This document shows, piece after piece, positions 1-6,757 of a stretch of 12,688 nt of DNA. Numbering within the stretch: position 1 is the first letter of the stretch; every line of letters starts with the position of its first letter. The translations under genes and the position numbers were made by a program. A model generated the notes under the pieces. The model worked only from the letters and a program-made list of their open reading frames with translations. It was not told where the DNA came from and made no database searches. Location: positions 1-12,688 of the forward strand of contig DFYR01000016.1 of NCBI GenBank assembly GCA_002383375.1. The letters run 5' to 3'. The stretch comes from Spirochaetaceae bacterium UBA4077. Lineage in GTDB: Bacteria > Spirochaetota > Spirochaetia > Treponematales > Rectinemataceae.

Positions 1-396
1 GTCTTCCTCCACCGTCTCGTCCAGGGCTCGAAGCAGGGAAAGGCAGAGGCTGAGCAGGCTCTTGTACTCACCTCCGCAGCCTTGGGTTTTTATGGCGATT
101 TCCGCCATCACCGATGCCGACCAGAGCTTGGTATAACTTTCGCGCAGCCCCTGGAAGGATTCCAGAATCGTCAGGTCGTTCAGTTTTCTGTAATGCTTCA
201 CCGGATCCGAATAGACAAATGCCTGGACTGCGACGAAGGGAGCGGCGGCGGAGCGCAGTGAGCTCTTGGCCCCACCGAAGAGGAAGACGTCTATAATCCC
301 CTCTTCGGCGGTGAGAAGGCTCAGTATGCGGTGCCCGGCAGGGCTGTCCTTGGCCCGGAGTATCAGCGCCTCGTATCGTTCCAGCCTATCGGGCAT
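1..396 (-). CDS. recO: DNA repair protein RecO, N-terminal part (cut by window edge)
   Basis: I translated the minus strand from ATG at 396 and found an open frame of 132 codons running off the left edge, so the C-terminal part is outside the window. The protein starts MPDRLERYEALILRAKDSPA. It continues with the pattern of the RecO N-terminal OB fold: a strand, then a 'GHRILSLLTAEEG' turn (residues 22-34), then 'FLFGGAKSSLRSAAAPF' (38-54), which matches the family's basic G-[AV]-[KR]-x-S-x-L-R-x-x-L-x-P-F segment. RecO binds ssDNA/SSB and, with RecR, loads RecA in the RecF pathway of gap repair. The start is supported by an AGGA box about nine bases upstream. The gene lies 20 nt behind the rhomboid stop on the same strand, so the two are probably cotranscribed. 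The zinc/helical C-terminal domain cannot be judged here. Confidence 0.85.
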   Translation of the reverse strand, partial: MPDRLERYEALILRAKDSPAGHRILSLLTAEEGIIDVFLFGGAKSSLRSAAAPFVAVQAFVYSDPVKHYRKLNDLTILESFQGLRESYTKLWSASVMAEIAIKTQGCGGEYKSLLSLCLSLLRALDETVEED

Positions 397-416
397 AGAG
401 CGTCCTGGGGTCCACG

Positions 417-1142
417 CTAATCCTCATCATCGACGATCCACCAGCGCACGCCCCCAGATTCACCGCGCTTAAAACGTTCTTGCCTTTCTTTTTCGATGCG
501 GATCTGCTCTTTTCGTTTGTATGAACGGGACCAGAACCAGGAAGCGCCGAAGCCGCCCAGATGGGCGAGATAGGCGGTGCCGCCGGCGCTCAGGCCGGAA
601 AGGCCGCCCAGCACCTGGAGCAGGAACCAGAAACCGATGACCAGCCAGGCAGAGAGTGCGGTGGGGATGAAATTGAATAAGAGGACGATTACCTTGTTGC
701 CCGGGAAGAGCACGAGGTAGGAGGCGAGGATGGCGGAAATAGCCGCCGACGCGCCTACCAGGGGGACTTCCGCGGCCGCGCCTCCGGCTATTGAGGCCGC
801 CAGGACATGTACGAGGACTCCCAGACTGCCGGCGATGAGGTAGAGGGCTAGATAGCGCCGTCTTCCCACGCGGCACTCGACGTTGTCGCCGAAAATGCCA
901 AGAAAAAGCATGTTGCCAAATAGATGGGCAAATCCTGCATGGGCGAACTGACTGCTTATAATGCTGAACAGTCCTCTTCCGCGGATAATTTCCGACGGTA
1001 TGGCAGCCATCGCGAGGGTGGCGGCTTCGTTTCTTCCAAAACGCTGTATGAAAACAAACACTGCCACGTTGATGAAGATGAGCAGCCAGGTTGTAAAGGC
1101 CGGCTCTCTTCTGCAATTATTCTGATCGCCTATGGGTAACAC
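417..1142 (-). CDS. Rhomboid family intramembrane serine protease
   Basis: This 241-residue multi-spanning membrane protein would cleave transmembrane segments of other membrane proteins inside the bilayer. It has the rhomboid signatures in order: a first hydrophobic segment (about 16-33), 'HLFGNMLFLG' (73-82) with the conserved Asn, 'GASA' (130-133) with the catalytic Ser132, and 'AHLGGF' (193-198) with the catalytic His194. It ends in a charged cytosolic tail of about 30 residues (KRKEQIRIEKERQER...). The frame stays open upstream to an ATG at 1421, but that extension is low-complexity, non-family sequence and would overlap the divergent HAD gene. I choose GTG at 1142 because it has an AGGAG box six bases upstream and begins just before the first hydrophobic segment. 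It is followed by recO after 20 nt. The natural substrate cannot be told from sequence. Confidence 0.9.
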   Translation of the reverse strand: MLPIGDQNNCRREPAFTTWLLIFINVAVFVFIQRFGRNEAATLAMAAIPSEIIRGRGLFSIISSQFAHAGFAHLFGNMLFLGIFGDNVECRVGRRRYLALYLIAGSLGVLVHVLAASIAGGAAAEVPLVGASAAISAILASYLVLFPGNKVIVLLFNFIPTALSAWLVIGFWFLLQVLGGLSGLSAGGTAYLAHLGGFGASWFWSRSYKRKEQIRIEKERQERFKRGESGGVRWWIVDDED

Positions 1143-1148
1143 GTTTTT

Positions 1149-1153
1149 CTCCT
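1149..1153 (-). promoter_or_regulatory. Ribosome binding site that fixes the rhomboid GTG start
   Basis: On the minus strand this reads AGGAG, six bases before the GTG at 1142. It is the only good Shine-Dalgarno match in the long open frame, and it argues against the upstream ATG at 1421. The 172-nt gap to the divergent HAD gene holds an AT-rich patch around 1161-1173 that could be a -10 region, but I find no convincing -35 box for either gene. Confidence 0.6.
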
Positions 1154-1314
1154 GCTGTAATAAATATAGTGTAATCGCTGGGTTATGGCTACAGAAAAGC
1201 TGCGCCGCACCGCTTTGCAGCGATGGCATATCTGATTTGGCCTTTTTTCTTGTGGTCAGCTGTGGCATTCTGCCCGAGTTGAAGAGCGCCTTGTATCCAT
1301 GGTAAAAAGTTCCG

Positions 1315-1941
1315 ATGACCCAAGCGTTGATTTTCGATCTGGACAACACCCTGTATTCCGAAGCTACAGGCTTAGAACTGAAGGTTCTGGAAAAAATAAA
1401 CGAATATGTTTCCGGTTTCATGGGCTGGCCGCTGGAGGAAACCCACCAAAAACGGAGGGAGAAGGCCCGCCGCTACGGAACGACGTTGGAGTGGCTCGTA
1501 TTCGAAGAAGACTTGAAGGACGTGGACGGTTATTTCGATTATATCCACCCTGAAGGGGAGGAGAGCTGCTTTTCGCCCGATCAGGCGCTTAAGGCCCTTC
1601 TGGATGCCCTGGACTATCCCAAAATAATCCTGACCAATGCCCCTATGGAGCATGCCCTGAGGGTGCTCAAAGCCCTGGACATAGAAAGCTGTTTTTCAAG
1701 GATTTTCGATATCCGTTACAACGGACTCGTGGGCAAACCCCATCCCAAGTCATACCTTCGCGCGTTGGAAGAATCGGGCTTCGAGCTGGATTCTACGGTA
1801 TTTATTGACGACAGTCCGAAATATATCCGCGGTTACAAGGCTCTGGGCGGAAGGGCGATTCTCAAGGACGAGATGAACCGTTTCGCCGATCTTGAGTTTG
1901 AGCGCATAACTTCCCTTAGCGAATTGCGGGACATCCTCTGA
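1315..1941 (+). CDS. HAD-superfamily hydrolase, pyrimidine 5'-nucleotidase-like
   Basis: This 208-residue soluble HAD phosphatase is of the SDT1/pyrimidine-5'-nucleotidase type, which releases phosphate from small nucleotides or other metabolites. All four HAD motifs are visible: motif I DLDNTLY (8-14; nucleophile Asp8 and acid/base Asp10), motif II LTNAP (106-110; Thr107), motif III Lys141 in GKPHP, and motif IV IDDSP (164-168; Mg-binding Asp165/Asp166). The helical cap between motifs I and II (about 15-95) fits the C1 cap of this subfamily, and the DLDNTLY plus GKPHP combination is typical of it. ATG 1315 is the only usable start, because an in-frame TAA lies four codons upstream. It has no clear Shine-Dalgarno box, so translation may be weak or leaderless-like. 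The gene is monocistronic, divergent from the rhomboid gene and convergent with the ABC operon. The precise substrate is not known; other phosphatase activities are possible. Confidence 0.82.
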   Translation: MTQALIFDLDNTLYSEATGLELKVLEKINEYVSGFMGWPLEETHQKRREKARRYGTTLEWLVFEEDLKDVDGYFDYIHPEGEESCFSPDQALKALLDALDYPKIILTNAPMEHALRVLKALDIESCFSRIFDIRYNGLVGKPHPKSYLRALEESGFELDSTVFIDDSPKYIRGYKALGGRAILKDEMNRFADLEFERITSLSELRDIL

Positions 1942-1965
1942 ACTAGACCTGACCGGACAAAGACT

Positions 1966-2093
1966 AGCCGCCGCGAAGAACAGTTGCTACGAAGAACAGC
2001 AGCTGCGAAGAACAGTTGCTGCTAAGAACAGCCGCTGCGAAGAATAGCCGCCGCGAAGAACAGCCGCTGCGAAGAACAGCCGCTGCGAAGGTC
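1966..2093. repeat. Tandem array of eight 16-bp units
   Basis: Eight head-to-tail units of exactly 16 bp begin at 1966, 1982, 1998, 2014, 2030, 2046, 2062 and 2078. The commonest unit is AGCCGCTGCGAAGAAC. Positions 3, 4, 7, 8 and 10 vary, while the 3' part AAGAA is nearly fixed; the last unit ends AAGGTC. Since 16 is not a multiple of three and both neighbouring stops (1939-1941 and 2106-2108) lie outside, it is not a protein repeat. Most units contain a short dyad (CAGC-N-GCTG, or CAGTTGCTG), so RNA from either strand could form small hairpins. The last unit pairs with the sequence just after it (CAGCCGC 2077-2083 with GCGGCTG 2094-2100). It sits between convergent genes, where a minisatellite would do least harm or could help end transcription. 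No U-tract follows, so a standard intrinsic terminator is not shown. Confidence 0.9.
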
Positions 2094-2105
2094 GCGGCTG
2101 ATATC

Positions 2106-2996
2106 TCATTCGCTCTTAACCGACGTGCCCAAAGAAAGCGCTACAAGGGTTACGGCAAAGGGAATGGCCAGAATGAATTCGCTAGGGATCCCAAACTGGC
2201 CTTGGGCATAATTGGAAAAACTCTCGGCCAGGGCGAAAATAAAACATGCCAGCGCCGTCCTGCCCGGACGGCGATTCCCCAGGTAAATAGCCACAAGGGC
2301 TATCCATCCCCTGCCCGAGCTCATGTTAGGCACGTAGGCTCCCAGGGGGAGGGAGAGGGACGCGCCTGCTATGCCGCAGAAAAAGCCTGAGAGAACGATG
2401 GCAGCCAGTTTGTAGGAATCGGGCTTGAAACCCGCTGCTGCCACGGCCTCAGCCCTTGCTCCGGTGGCTCTGATCCTTGTCCCCAAGACGGAGCGATAGA
2501 GAAGAAGTGCAGCTCCAGCGGCGAGGATCCAGGAAAGATAACTGAGGCTGTGCTGGGAAAAGAGTACTCCGCCCAAGAGAGGCAGCTTGCCAAAACTCTT
2601 CTGGAATATCCGTGCAGGTTCGGGGATCGGCAGCGCGACAACGCTTTTTGTGCCGAACCAGCTGGCCGAAAGAACCGCCGTGATGCTGGGAGCGAATATA
2701 TTGGCGGCGAGCCCGGTAATGAAGGCATTGGCCTTGAGCCTTAGCGTGGCGCTGCCGTAGAGCCAGGCAATTGCGCTGGAGGCAAGGGCCCCGGCTAGTA
2801 TCCCCAGGCTGAGGCTGCCTGTCGCGGAAGCGGCCGCAAAACCAAAGAACGCTCCGGCCAGCATGAGGCCTTCCAGGGCAATGTTAAGCATTCCTGCGAG
2901 TTCGGTAAAAAGTCCGCCGGCTGCGGCCAGCAAGAGAGGTGTCATGGCTGCCAGGGCGCTGGCGAGGATGCCGGTTGCGGTATCGAGCCAGCTCAT
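2106..2996 (-). CDS. BMP/nucleoside-type ABC transporter permease 2
   Basis: This 296-residue inner-membrane permease of the BPD_transp_2 family (NupQ/YufQ-like) forms half of the channel of the importer encoded just upstream. Family motifs are clear: 'NIALEGLMLAGAF' (38-50), 'GTRIRATGARAEAVAAAGF' (172-190), equivalent to the family G-x-R-x-R-A-x-G-E/x-x-x-x-A segment, 'GASLSL' (211-216), and 'GRGWIALVAIYLGN' (228-241). About eight to nine hydrophobic segments are visible and the length is normal. The frame is open upstream to 3251, but that extension lies in the shadow of permease 1. ATG 2996 has an AGGAG box six bases upstream and overlaps the permease 1 stop as ATGA, which indicates translational coupling. 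It is the last gene of the operon and converges on the HAD gene across the 16-bp repeat array. Confidence 0.9.
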   Translation of the reverse strand: MSWLDTATGILASALAAMTPLLLAAAGGLFTELAGMLNIALEGLMLAGAFFGFAAASATGSLSLGILAGALASSAIAWLYGSATLRLKANAFITGLAANIFAPSITAVLSASWFGTKSVVALPIPEPARIFQKSFGKLPLLGGVLFSQHSLSYLSWILAAGAALLLYRSVLGTRIRATGARAEAVAAAGFKPDSYKLAAIVLSGFFCGIAGASLSLPLGAYVPNMSSGRGWIALVAIYLGNRRPGRTALACFIFALAESFSNYAQGQFGIPSEFILAIPFAVTLVALSLGTSVKSE

Positions 2997-4069
2997 GGTT
3001 TTCTCCTGTCGGCAGCTCTGTCTTGCAGCGCGGACCGAAGGGAGGATCCTGGAAGCCTGAAGAAGGATAGCCTTGTGGCGGTGATGAACAGGAAGATAAC
3101 CGCTTGGATGATGCCGACCATCTCTGGGCTGACTCCGGCACCCATCATGACGCTCTTGGATCCGGCATCGAGGTAGGCATAAAAAGCCGCGGCGGGCAGA
3201 AGGGCTATGGGGTTGTTGCGCGCTATAAGGGCTACGGCTATGGCACTCCAACCAACGCCGGAAGAAAAACCCCGAAGCATTCTGCCGTATGATCCAAATA
3301 CCATGAGGGCCCCGGCGAGTCCGTGGAGGGCGCCGGAGAGAAGCATCGGCACGAGGGCATACAGGCCCTCATCGATGCCGGCGTAGCGCGCGAAGTCCTT
3401 GTTCGCTCCGCAGAGCCGCAGTTCAAAGCCAAAGCGTGTTCGGGCAAGAATGAATTTTCCTATGAATGATACCAGGAGGGCGGCGAATATACCTGTGCTC
3501 AACGAAGAGGGTGGGAGAAGCTTAGGCAGGGTCGCGGCGGGCGGAATCGCTTTGGTAGCCTGAAAATTGCTGGAAGGATCCTGGAAGGGACCAGTAATGC
3601 AGAAATCCACCAGGAGCACCACGATCGACGAGACTAAAAATGACGAGATAAGCTCGTCCACCGCCAGCCTTCGCTTTAAAATACCGGAGAGGGCGCCGAT
3701 CAGGCCGCCCGCCGCGGCCGCCGCCGCAAATGATACTATCCAAATCATCAGAACCGGTTTTTCTTCCAGCGCGAGGGCTGCCAGCACAGCGGCGAACGAG
3801 CCGGCGTAAATCTGTCCCTCGCCGCCCAGGTTGAAGTTGTGCGATTCGAATGCGAAGGATATTCCCAGTCCTGCCACGATGAGCGGCACCATAAAAGCAA
3901 TCATGTTACCTAGGTAGTAGCGGTTTGTCAGGGGGTTAATGAAAAACAGCGCGAAAGAATCTAAGAACGATTCCGAAAAAAACAAAAGCAGCAGGCAGGA
4001 GGAAAAAAGCGCGGCTAGAAGGGTGAAGACAAGGCTGTTTCCGCGATCGCCCAACGCGCGTTTATTCAT
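2993..4069 (-). CDS. BMP/nucleoside-type ABC transporter permease 1
   Basis: This 358-residue inner-membrane permease of the BPD_transp_2 family (NupP/YufP-like) pairs with the downstream permease. Seen in sequence: an N-terminal hydrophobic segment (13-31), 'NLGGEGQIYAG' (80-90), matching the family N-x-G-x-E-G-Q core, 'GANKDFARYAGI' (221-232), matching the cytosolic coupling segment G-x-N-x-x-x-A-R-Y-A-G-I, and 'GWSAIAVALIARNNP' (273-287). The length and the segment layout are normal for the longer of the two permeases. It ends in a short basic tail. The ATG at 4069 overlaps the ATPase stop by 8 nt and its own stop overlaps the next start by 4 nt, so the three genes are tightly coupled. Nucleosides are the best-known substrates of this family, but the sequence alone does not fix the cargo. 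Confidence 0.9.
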   Translation of the reverse strand: MNKRALGDRGNSLVFTLLAALFSSCLLLLFFSESFLDSFALFFINPLTNRYYLGNMIAFMVPLIVAGLGISFAFESHNFNLGGEGQIYAGSFAAVLAALALEEKPVLMIWIVSFAAAAAAGGLIGALSGILKRRLAVDELISSFLVSSIVVLLVDFCITGPFQDPSSNFQATKAIPPAATLPKLLPPSSLSTGIFAALLVSFIGKFILARTRFGFELRLCGANKDFARYAGIDEGLYALVPMLLSGALHGLAGALMVFGSYGRMLRGFSSGVGWSAIAVALIARNNPIALLPAAAFYAYLDAGSKSVMMGAGVSPEMVGIIQAVIFLFITATRLSFFRLPGSSLRSALQDRAADRRKP

Positions 4070-5624
4070 GTTCTTTATTCCCTATGGGGGTAAGCCTGTC
4101 ATCATCGCTATTTAGGCCCATCATAAGGGCTCCGAGTCTTGCCTTGGTAGCTTTTGGTCCGTTGGACACCACGCCGGCCAGGCTTCCCTTATGTAAAACC
4201 GCGATCCTATCCGACAATTCCAGGACCTCGTCGATATCTGAAGATAGGAGAAGTATCGCGCTTCCTTTGTTTCTCACTTCGAGGATCCTTTTATAGGTGC
4301 GCCTGAGGGATGCGTAATCCAGACCCCAACCAGGTTCGCAGAGCAGGCAGAGCTTTGCCGGTGGTTCGGACAGTTCCCTGCCGAGTATCATTTTTTGTAT
4401 ATTGCCGCCAGAAAGTTGGCTGACGTTGCTTTCAGGCTTGGCCTTGACGCTCAATACCTGAATCGCCTTGAGTGTCCGGGCCTGAGCCTTGCTCTGATCG
4501 AGCAACCCGTGAGGGAAAAAATAGTCCCTGTCCAGGGCGACGATGTTCTCCGCCACGGACCTTTCGGCGCAAGATCCTCGTCCGATTCGGTCGGAGGGAA
4601 CATAGGCTATGCCGCCTTCAAGCCAGGGAGCTTTCCGCAATTTAGGGTATGGTTTCCCGAGGTAGAAGATACTGCCTGAGTCAGGCTTCAGCCTTCCGGC
4701 AAGAAGGTCTTCCATTTCCTTGAGTCCGTTGTTGGCCAGGGCGCAGACTCCCAGTACTTCTCTTTCATTCACCGAGAATGAGATATCGCGCAACGCGCTT
4801 GATTTTTTCTTTTGTCCATAGAGGTTCAAGCTTTGCAGTTCAAGCACTGGATGGTCTTGTCCTGACGGGAGCGTCTTTATTTTTTTTCGAGGCGATTCGT
4901 ACTCGCCCATGATTAGGTCGGAGAGAGCATGGCTGCTTATATCGCTTGTCTTGAATTCTCCCAGGGACTTGCCGTCCTTCATCACACTCAGTCTATCGGC
5001 GATTGCTTTTATCTCTCCGACCTTGTGAGATATTATGACAATGGTTTTTCCCGATGCCTTGAGCTGCTTAAGGACCGTAAAAAGAGCACGGATTTCCTGG
5101 TCTGTCAGCACCGAGGTAGGTTCGTCCAAAATGAGAATATCACAGTTCTTGTACAGCAGCCCGAGAATTTCCACCTGCTGCCGTTCTCCCACAGAAAGGC
5201 TTTCCGCGTTTCTCGTCACATCAATGGAAAAACCGTAGCGGGCTGCGCAGTCAGCGGCGGAACGTACAATGCCTTTACGGTCCAGAAGGCCGAAGGCAGT
5301 CCTGGGTTCTGAGCCGAAGAGAATGTTCTCGGCGGCGCTCAAGCCCGGTATTGTCATGAAGTGCTGATGAACCATTCCGATGCCCAATCTCGCCGCGTCG
5401 GAGGGATTATTGAATTTTACACTCTTGCCCTGCACCAGTATCCGGCCTGAGTCGGGGCGCTCAAGACCTGCCAGGATCTTCATGAGGGTAGTCTTGCCCG
5501 CGCCGTTCTCTCCCACGACGGCATGGATCTGACCAGGGAGCAGAGAAAGGCGGGCCTGGATCAGGGCCCAGGTCCCGCTGGAGGGGAAGTACTTGTCGAT
5601 GTCTTCGAGCTCTACGCTCTTCAT
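4062..5624 (-). CDS. BMP/nucleoside-type ABC importer, double ATPase subunit
   Basis: This 520-residue cytosolic protein has two fused ABC ATPase domains (NupO/YufO/RbsA type) that power the importer. Domain 1 is complete: Walker A GENGAGKT (38-45), Q-loop Gln87, signature LSVGE (143-147), Walker B LILDEPT (164-170) and switch His200. Domain 2 is degenerate, as is usual in this family but strongly so here: the Walker A position reads 'ALANNGLKEM' (295-304) without GK-T/S, the signature LSGGN (404-408) is intact, and the Walker B position reads 'LLCEPGWGLD' (427-436). So probably one composite site, made by Walker A of domain 1 and LSGGN of domain 2, hydrolyses ATP. The length is normal. The ATG at 5624 lies 8 nt after the binding-protein stop with only a weak AGAAG box, and the 3' end overlaps permease 1 by 8 nt. 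Confidence 0.92.
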   Translation of the reverse strand: MKSVELEDIDKYFPSSGTWALIQARLSLLPGQIHAVVGENGAGKTTLMKILAGLERPDSGRILVQGKSVKFNNPSDAARLGIGMVHQHFMTIPGLSAAENILFGSEPRTAFGLLDRKGIVRSAADCAARYGFSIDVTRNAESLSVGERQQVEILGLLYKNCDILILDEPTSVLTDQEIRALFTVLKQLKASGKTIVIISHKVGEIKAIADRLSVMKDGKSLGEFKTSDISSHALSDLIMGEYESPRKKIKTLPSGQDHPVLELQSLNLYGQKKKSSALRDISFSVNEREVLGVCALANNGLKEMEDLLAGRLKPDSGSIFYLGKPYPKLRKAPWLEGGIAYVPSDRIGRGSCAERSVAENIVALDRDYFFPHGLLDQSKAQARTLKAIQVLSVKAKPESNVSQLSGGNIQKMILGRELSEPPAKLCLLCEPGWGLDYASLRRTYKRILEVRNKGSAILLLSSDIDEVLELSDRIAVLHKGSLAGVVSNGPKATKARLGALMMGLNSDDDRLTPIGNKEHE

Positions 5625-5632
5625 GATCGCTT

Positions 5633-6637
5633 CTAGAGTCTGGGAGCTGGAAAACTAAGAGTGCCCGACGATATCCTCGCTATGAGTTCGGACATCCGGC
5701 TGCGGATGGATTCGGGAAGGTTCTGGGTATAGCTGGGATGCTTGTCCAAGAGTTCAATATAGCCTTCCTTGACGCCCACGATATCAGCCCTCCCCCAGGG
5801 GGTGGCTTTCTGGGCGAATTCCTTGAGCTTGGCATAGCCCAGTTCTTTCTGTCGCAAGGCGATGCAGCCAAGGATGGTTCCAGGCGCTCTTGCGTACTCG
5901 TCGCTGTCAAAAAACACAAGGTAACGGTTAGCGTCCTTTGTAGCCTTGACGACTCCCTGGCTGGCCGAACCGCATATGGGAAGAATGACATCCACACCCG
6001 AGGCGATCATGCTCTTGGCCAGGTCGGAGGCCTTGGTGGCATCGTACCAGTTGCCCAGTACTCGTATGTCCAGGCTGAATGAAGGATCCACCGCCTTGAG
6101 CCCCTGCTCGAAACCCGGAGCTATGAGGTTATCCATGACAGGGTAGTGCTGCCCGATGATCATTCCGGCCTTTTTCTGTACGTTGGCGCCGGGCAGACTG
6201 CTGGAGGAGACGAGGCCTGCCAGGTACCCGGCAATGTAGCCCTGTTCGGTTTGGTTATAGAGGACCGTGTGCAAGCTGGGTATGCCGGCCTTATACCCGT
6301 CCAGGCAGATGAATTTCTGGGTGGGGAAGAGGGGGGCGATAGCCTCGATGAGGTCAGGCAGGGAAGGATTAGAACTGAGAATTACGTCAAAGCGTCCTGA
6401 GCCGACAAAACTGGTCAGCTTTTCCTGCCATTCGGCCTGGTTGAAGCCCGCTTCGAAAATTCGTACGGAAGATCCGGGATTTTCGGCGACGAACTGTTCT
6501 GCTCCAGATGCCAGGGAATCGTAAATAGGGCTGCCCTCGCGTTGCCCGGGGATGAACACGCCGATTTTCAGGGGTGCGGCCATAAGGGGAAGAGCGAGGA
6601 ATATGACTAAAAAGACTGCCAGAAGGCGGCGGGACAT
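5633..6637 (-). CDS. BMP-family periplasmic substrate-binding protein of the ABC importer
   Basis: This 334-residue PnrA/Med/BMP-family binding protein delivers substrate to the permeases; characterised PnrA proteins (Treponema pallidum TmpC) bind purine nucleosides. The N-terminus is a classic Sec signal (MSRR, hydrophobic 5-19, then LMAA-PLKIG with cleavage near 20-22). Family marks follow: 'KIGVFIPGQ' (24-32), 'FDVILSSNP' (83-91), 'TEQGYIAGYLAGL' (130-142), 'WYDATKASDLAKS' (197-209), 'GVDVILPICGSASQGV' (214-229) and an acidic 'FFDSDE' (242-247). There is no cysteine after the signal, so unlike PnrA lipoproteins it is probably soluble in a periplasm. The start is fixed by a CGGAGG box five bases upstream. 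It is the first gene of the four-gene operon, read from the shared control region with merR. The ligand could be a nucleoside or another small polar molecule. Confidence 0.9.
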   Translation of the reverse strand: MSRRLLAVFLVIFLALPLMAAPLKIGVFIPGQREGSPIYDSLASGAEQFVAENPGSSVRIFEAGFNQAEWQEKLTSFVGSGRFDVILSSNPSLPDLIEAIAPLFPTQKFICLDGYKAGIPSLHTVLYNQTEQGYIAGYLAGLVSSSSLPGANVQKKAGMIIGQHYPVMDNLIAPGFEQGLKAVDPSFSLDIRVLGNWYDATKASDLAKSMIASGVDVILPICGSASQGVVKATKDANRYLVFFDSDEYARAPGTILGCIALRQKELGYAKLKEFAQKATPWGRADIVGVKEGYIELLDKHPSYTQNLPESIRSRMSELIARISSGTLSFPAPRL

Positions 6638-6678
6638 AAAAACCTCCGGTGCGGGCTAGAATCGGCGCACGGCTAAAG

Positions 6679-6705
6679 CTTACGTAACGTTAAATCTTAC
6701 GTTAA
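6679..6705. promoter_or_regulatory. Putative MerR-family operator cluster (three ACGT cores)
   Basis: Within the merR/ABC divergent gap there is a sharply AT-rich, repetitive 27-bp stretch. It has three ACGT cores (6682-6685, 6687-6690 and 6699-6702), a perfect 8-bp palindrome TTACGTAA (6680-6687), a direct repeat CTTACGT (6679-6685 and 6696-6702) and an inverted pair ACGTAA/TTACGT with 9 bp between. MerR-family regulators bind short dyads near their own and divergent promoters, so this is the natural site for the adjacent regulator. Its place just downstream of the candidate minus-strand promoter would suit repression or local DNA distortion. Binding is inferred, not shown. Confidence 0.4.
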
Positions 6706-6709
6706 TTTC

Positions 6710-6737
6710 ATGATAGCATATTTTCAAGAATATTCAA
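6710..6737 (-). promoter_or_regulatory. Candidate sigma-70-type promoter of the ABC operon
   Basis: Read on the minus strand, a -35 box TTGAAT (6732-6737) is separated by 16 bp from a -10 box TATCAT (6710-6715; five of six consensus bases). Transcription would start near 6703, about 65 nt before the binding-protein ATG. The spacing and AT-rich surroundings are good for a housekeeping promoter. The putative operator cluster lies at and just downstream of the predicted start. Confidence 0.45.
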
Positions 6738-6757
6738 GTAGGCTATGATGAGAGTAG

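Noticed and set aside
469..1116. Minus-strand open frame of 215 codons within the rhomboid gene
   Set aside because: Arg/Pro/Ser-rich alternate frame of a gene with intact catalytic motifs.
1143..1314. Promoters in the rhomboid/HAD divergent gap
   Set aside because: An AT-rich patch near 1161-1173 could be a -10 element, but no -35 box of acceptable match lies at the right distance for either strand.
1143..1421. N-terminal extension of the rhomboid frame to an ATG at 1421
   Set aside because: It would overlap the divergent HAD gene by about 100 bases and has no family-like sequence; GTG 1142 has a good AGGAG box and sits just before the first membrane segment.
2077..2100. 7-bp stem at the end of the repeat array as an intrinsic terminator
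   Set aside because: No run of T follows on either strand, so only a hairpin is shown.
2016..2390. Plus-strand open frame of 124 codons covering the repeat array
   Set aside because: It is made of the 16-bp repeat read out of phase followed by the antisense of permease 2; no start signal or family features.
2997..3251. Upstream extension of the permease 2 frame
   Set aside because: It lies inside permease 1 in another frame and reads as low-complexity shadow; ATG 2996 has an AGGAG box and a 4-nt overlap with the previous stop.
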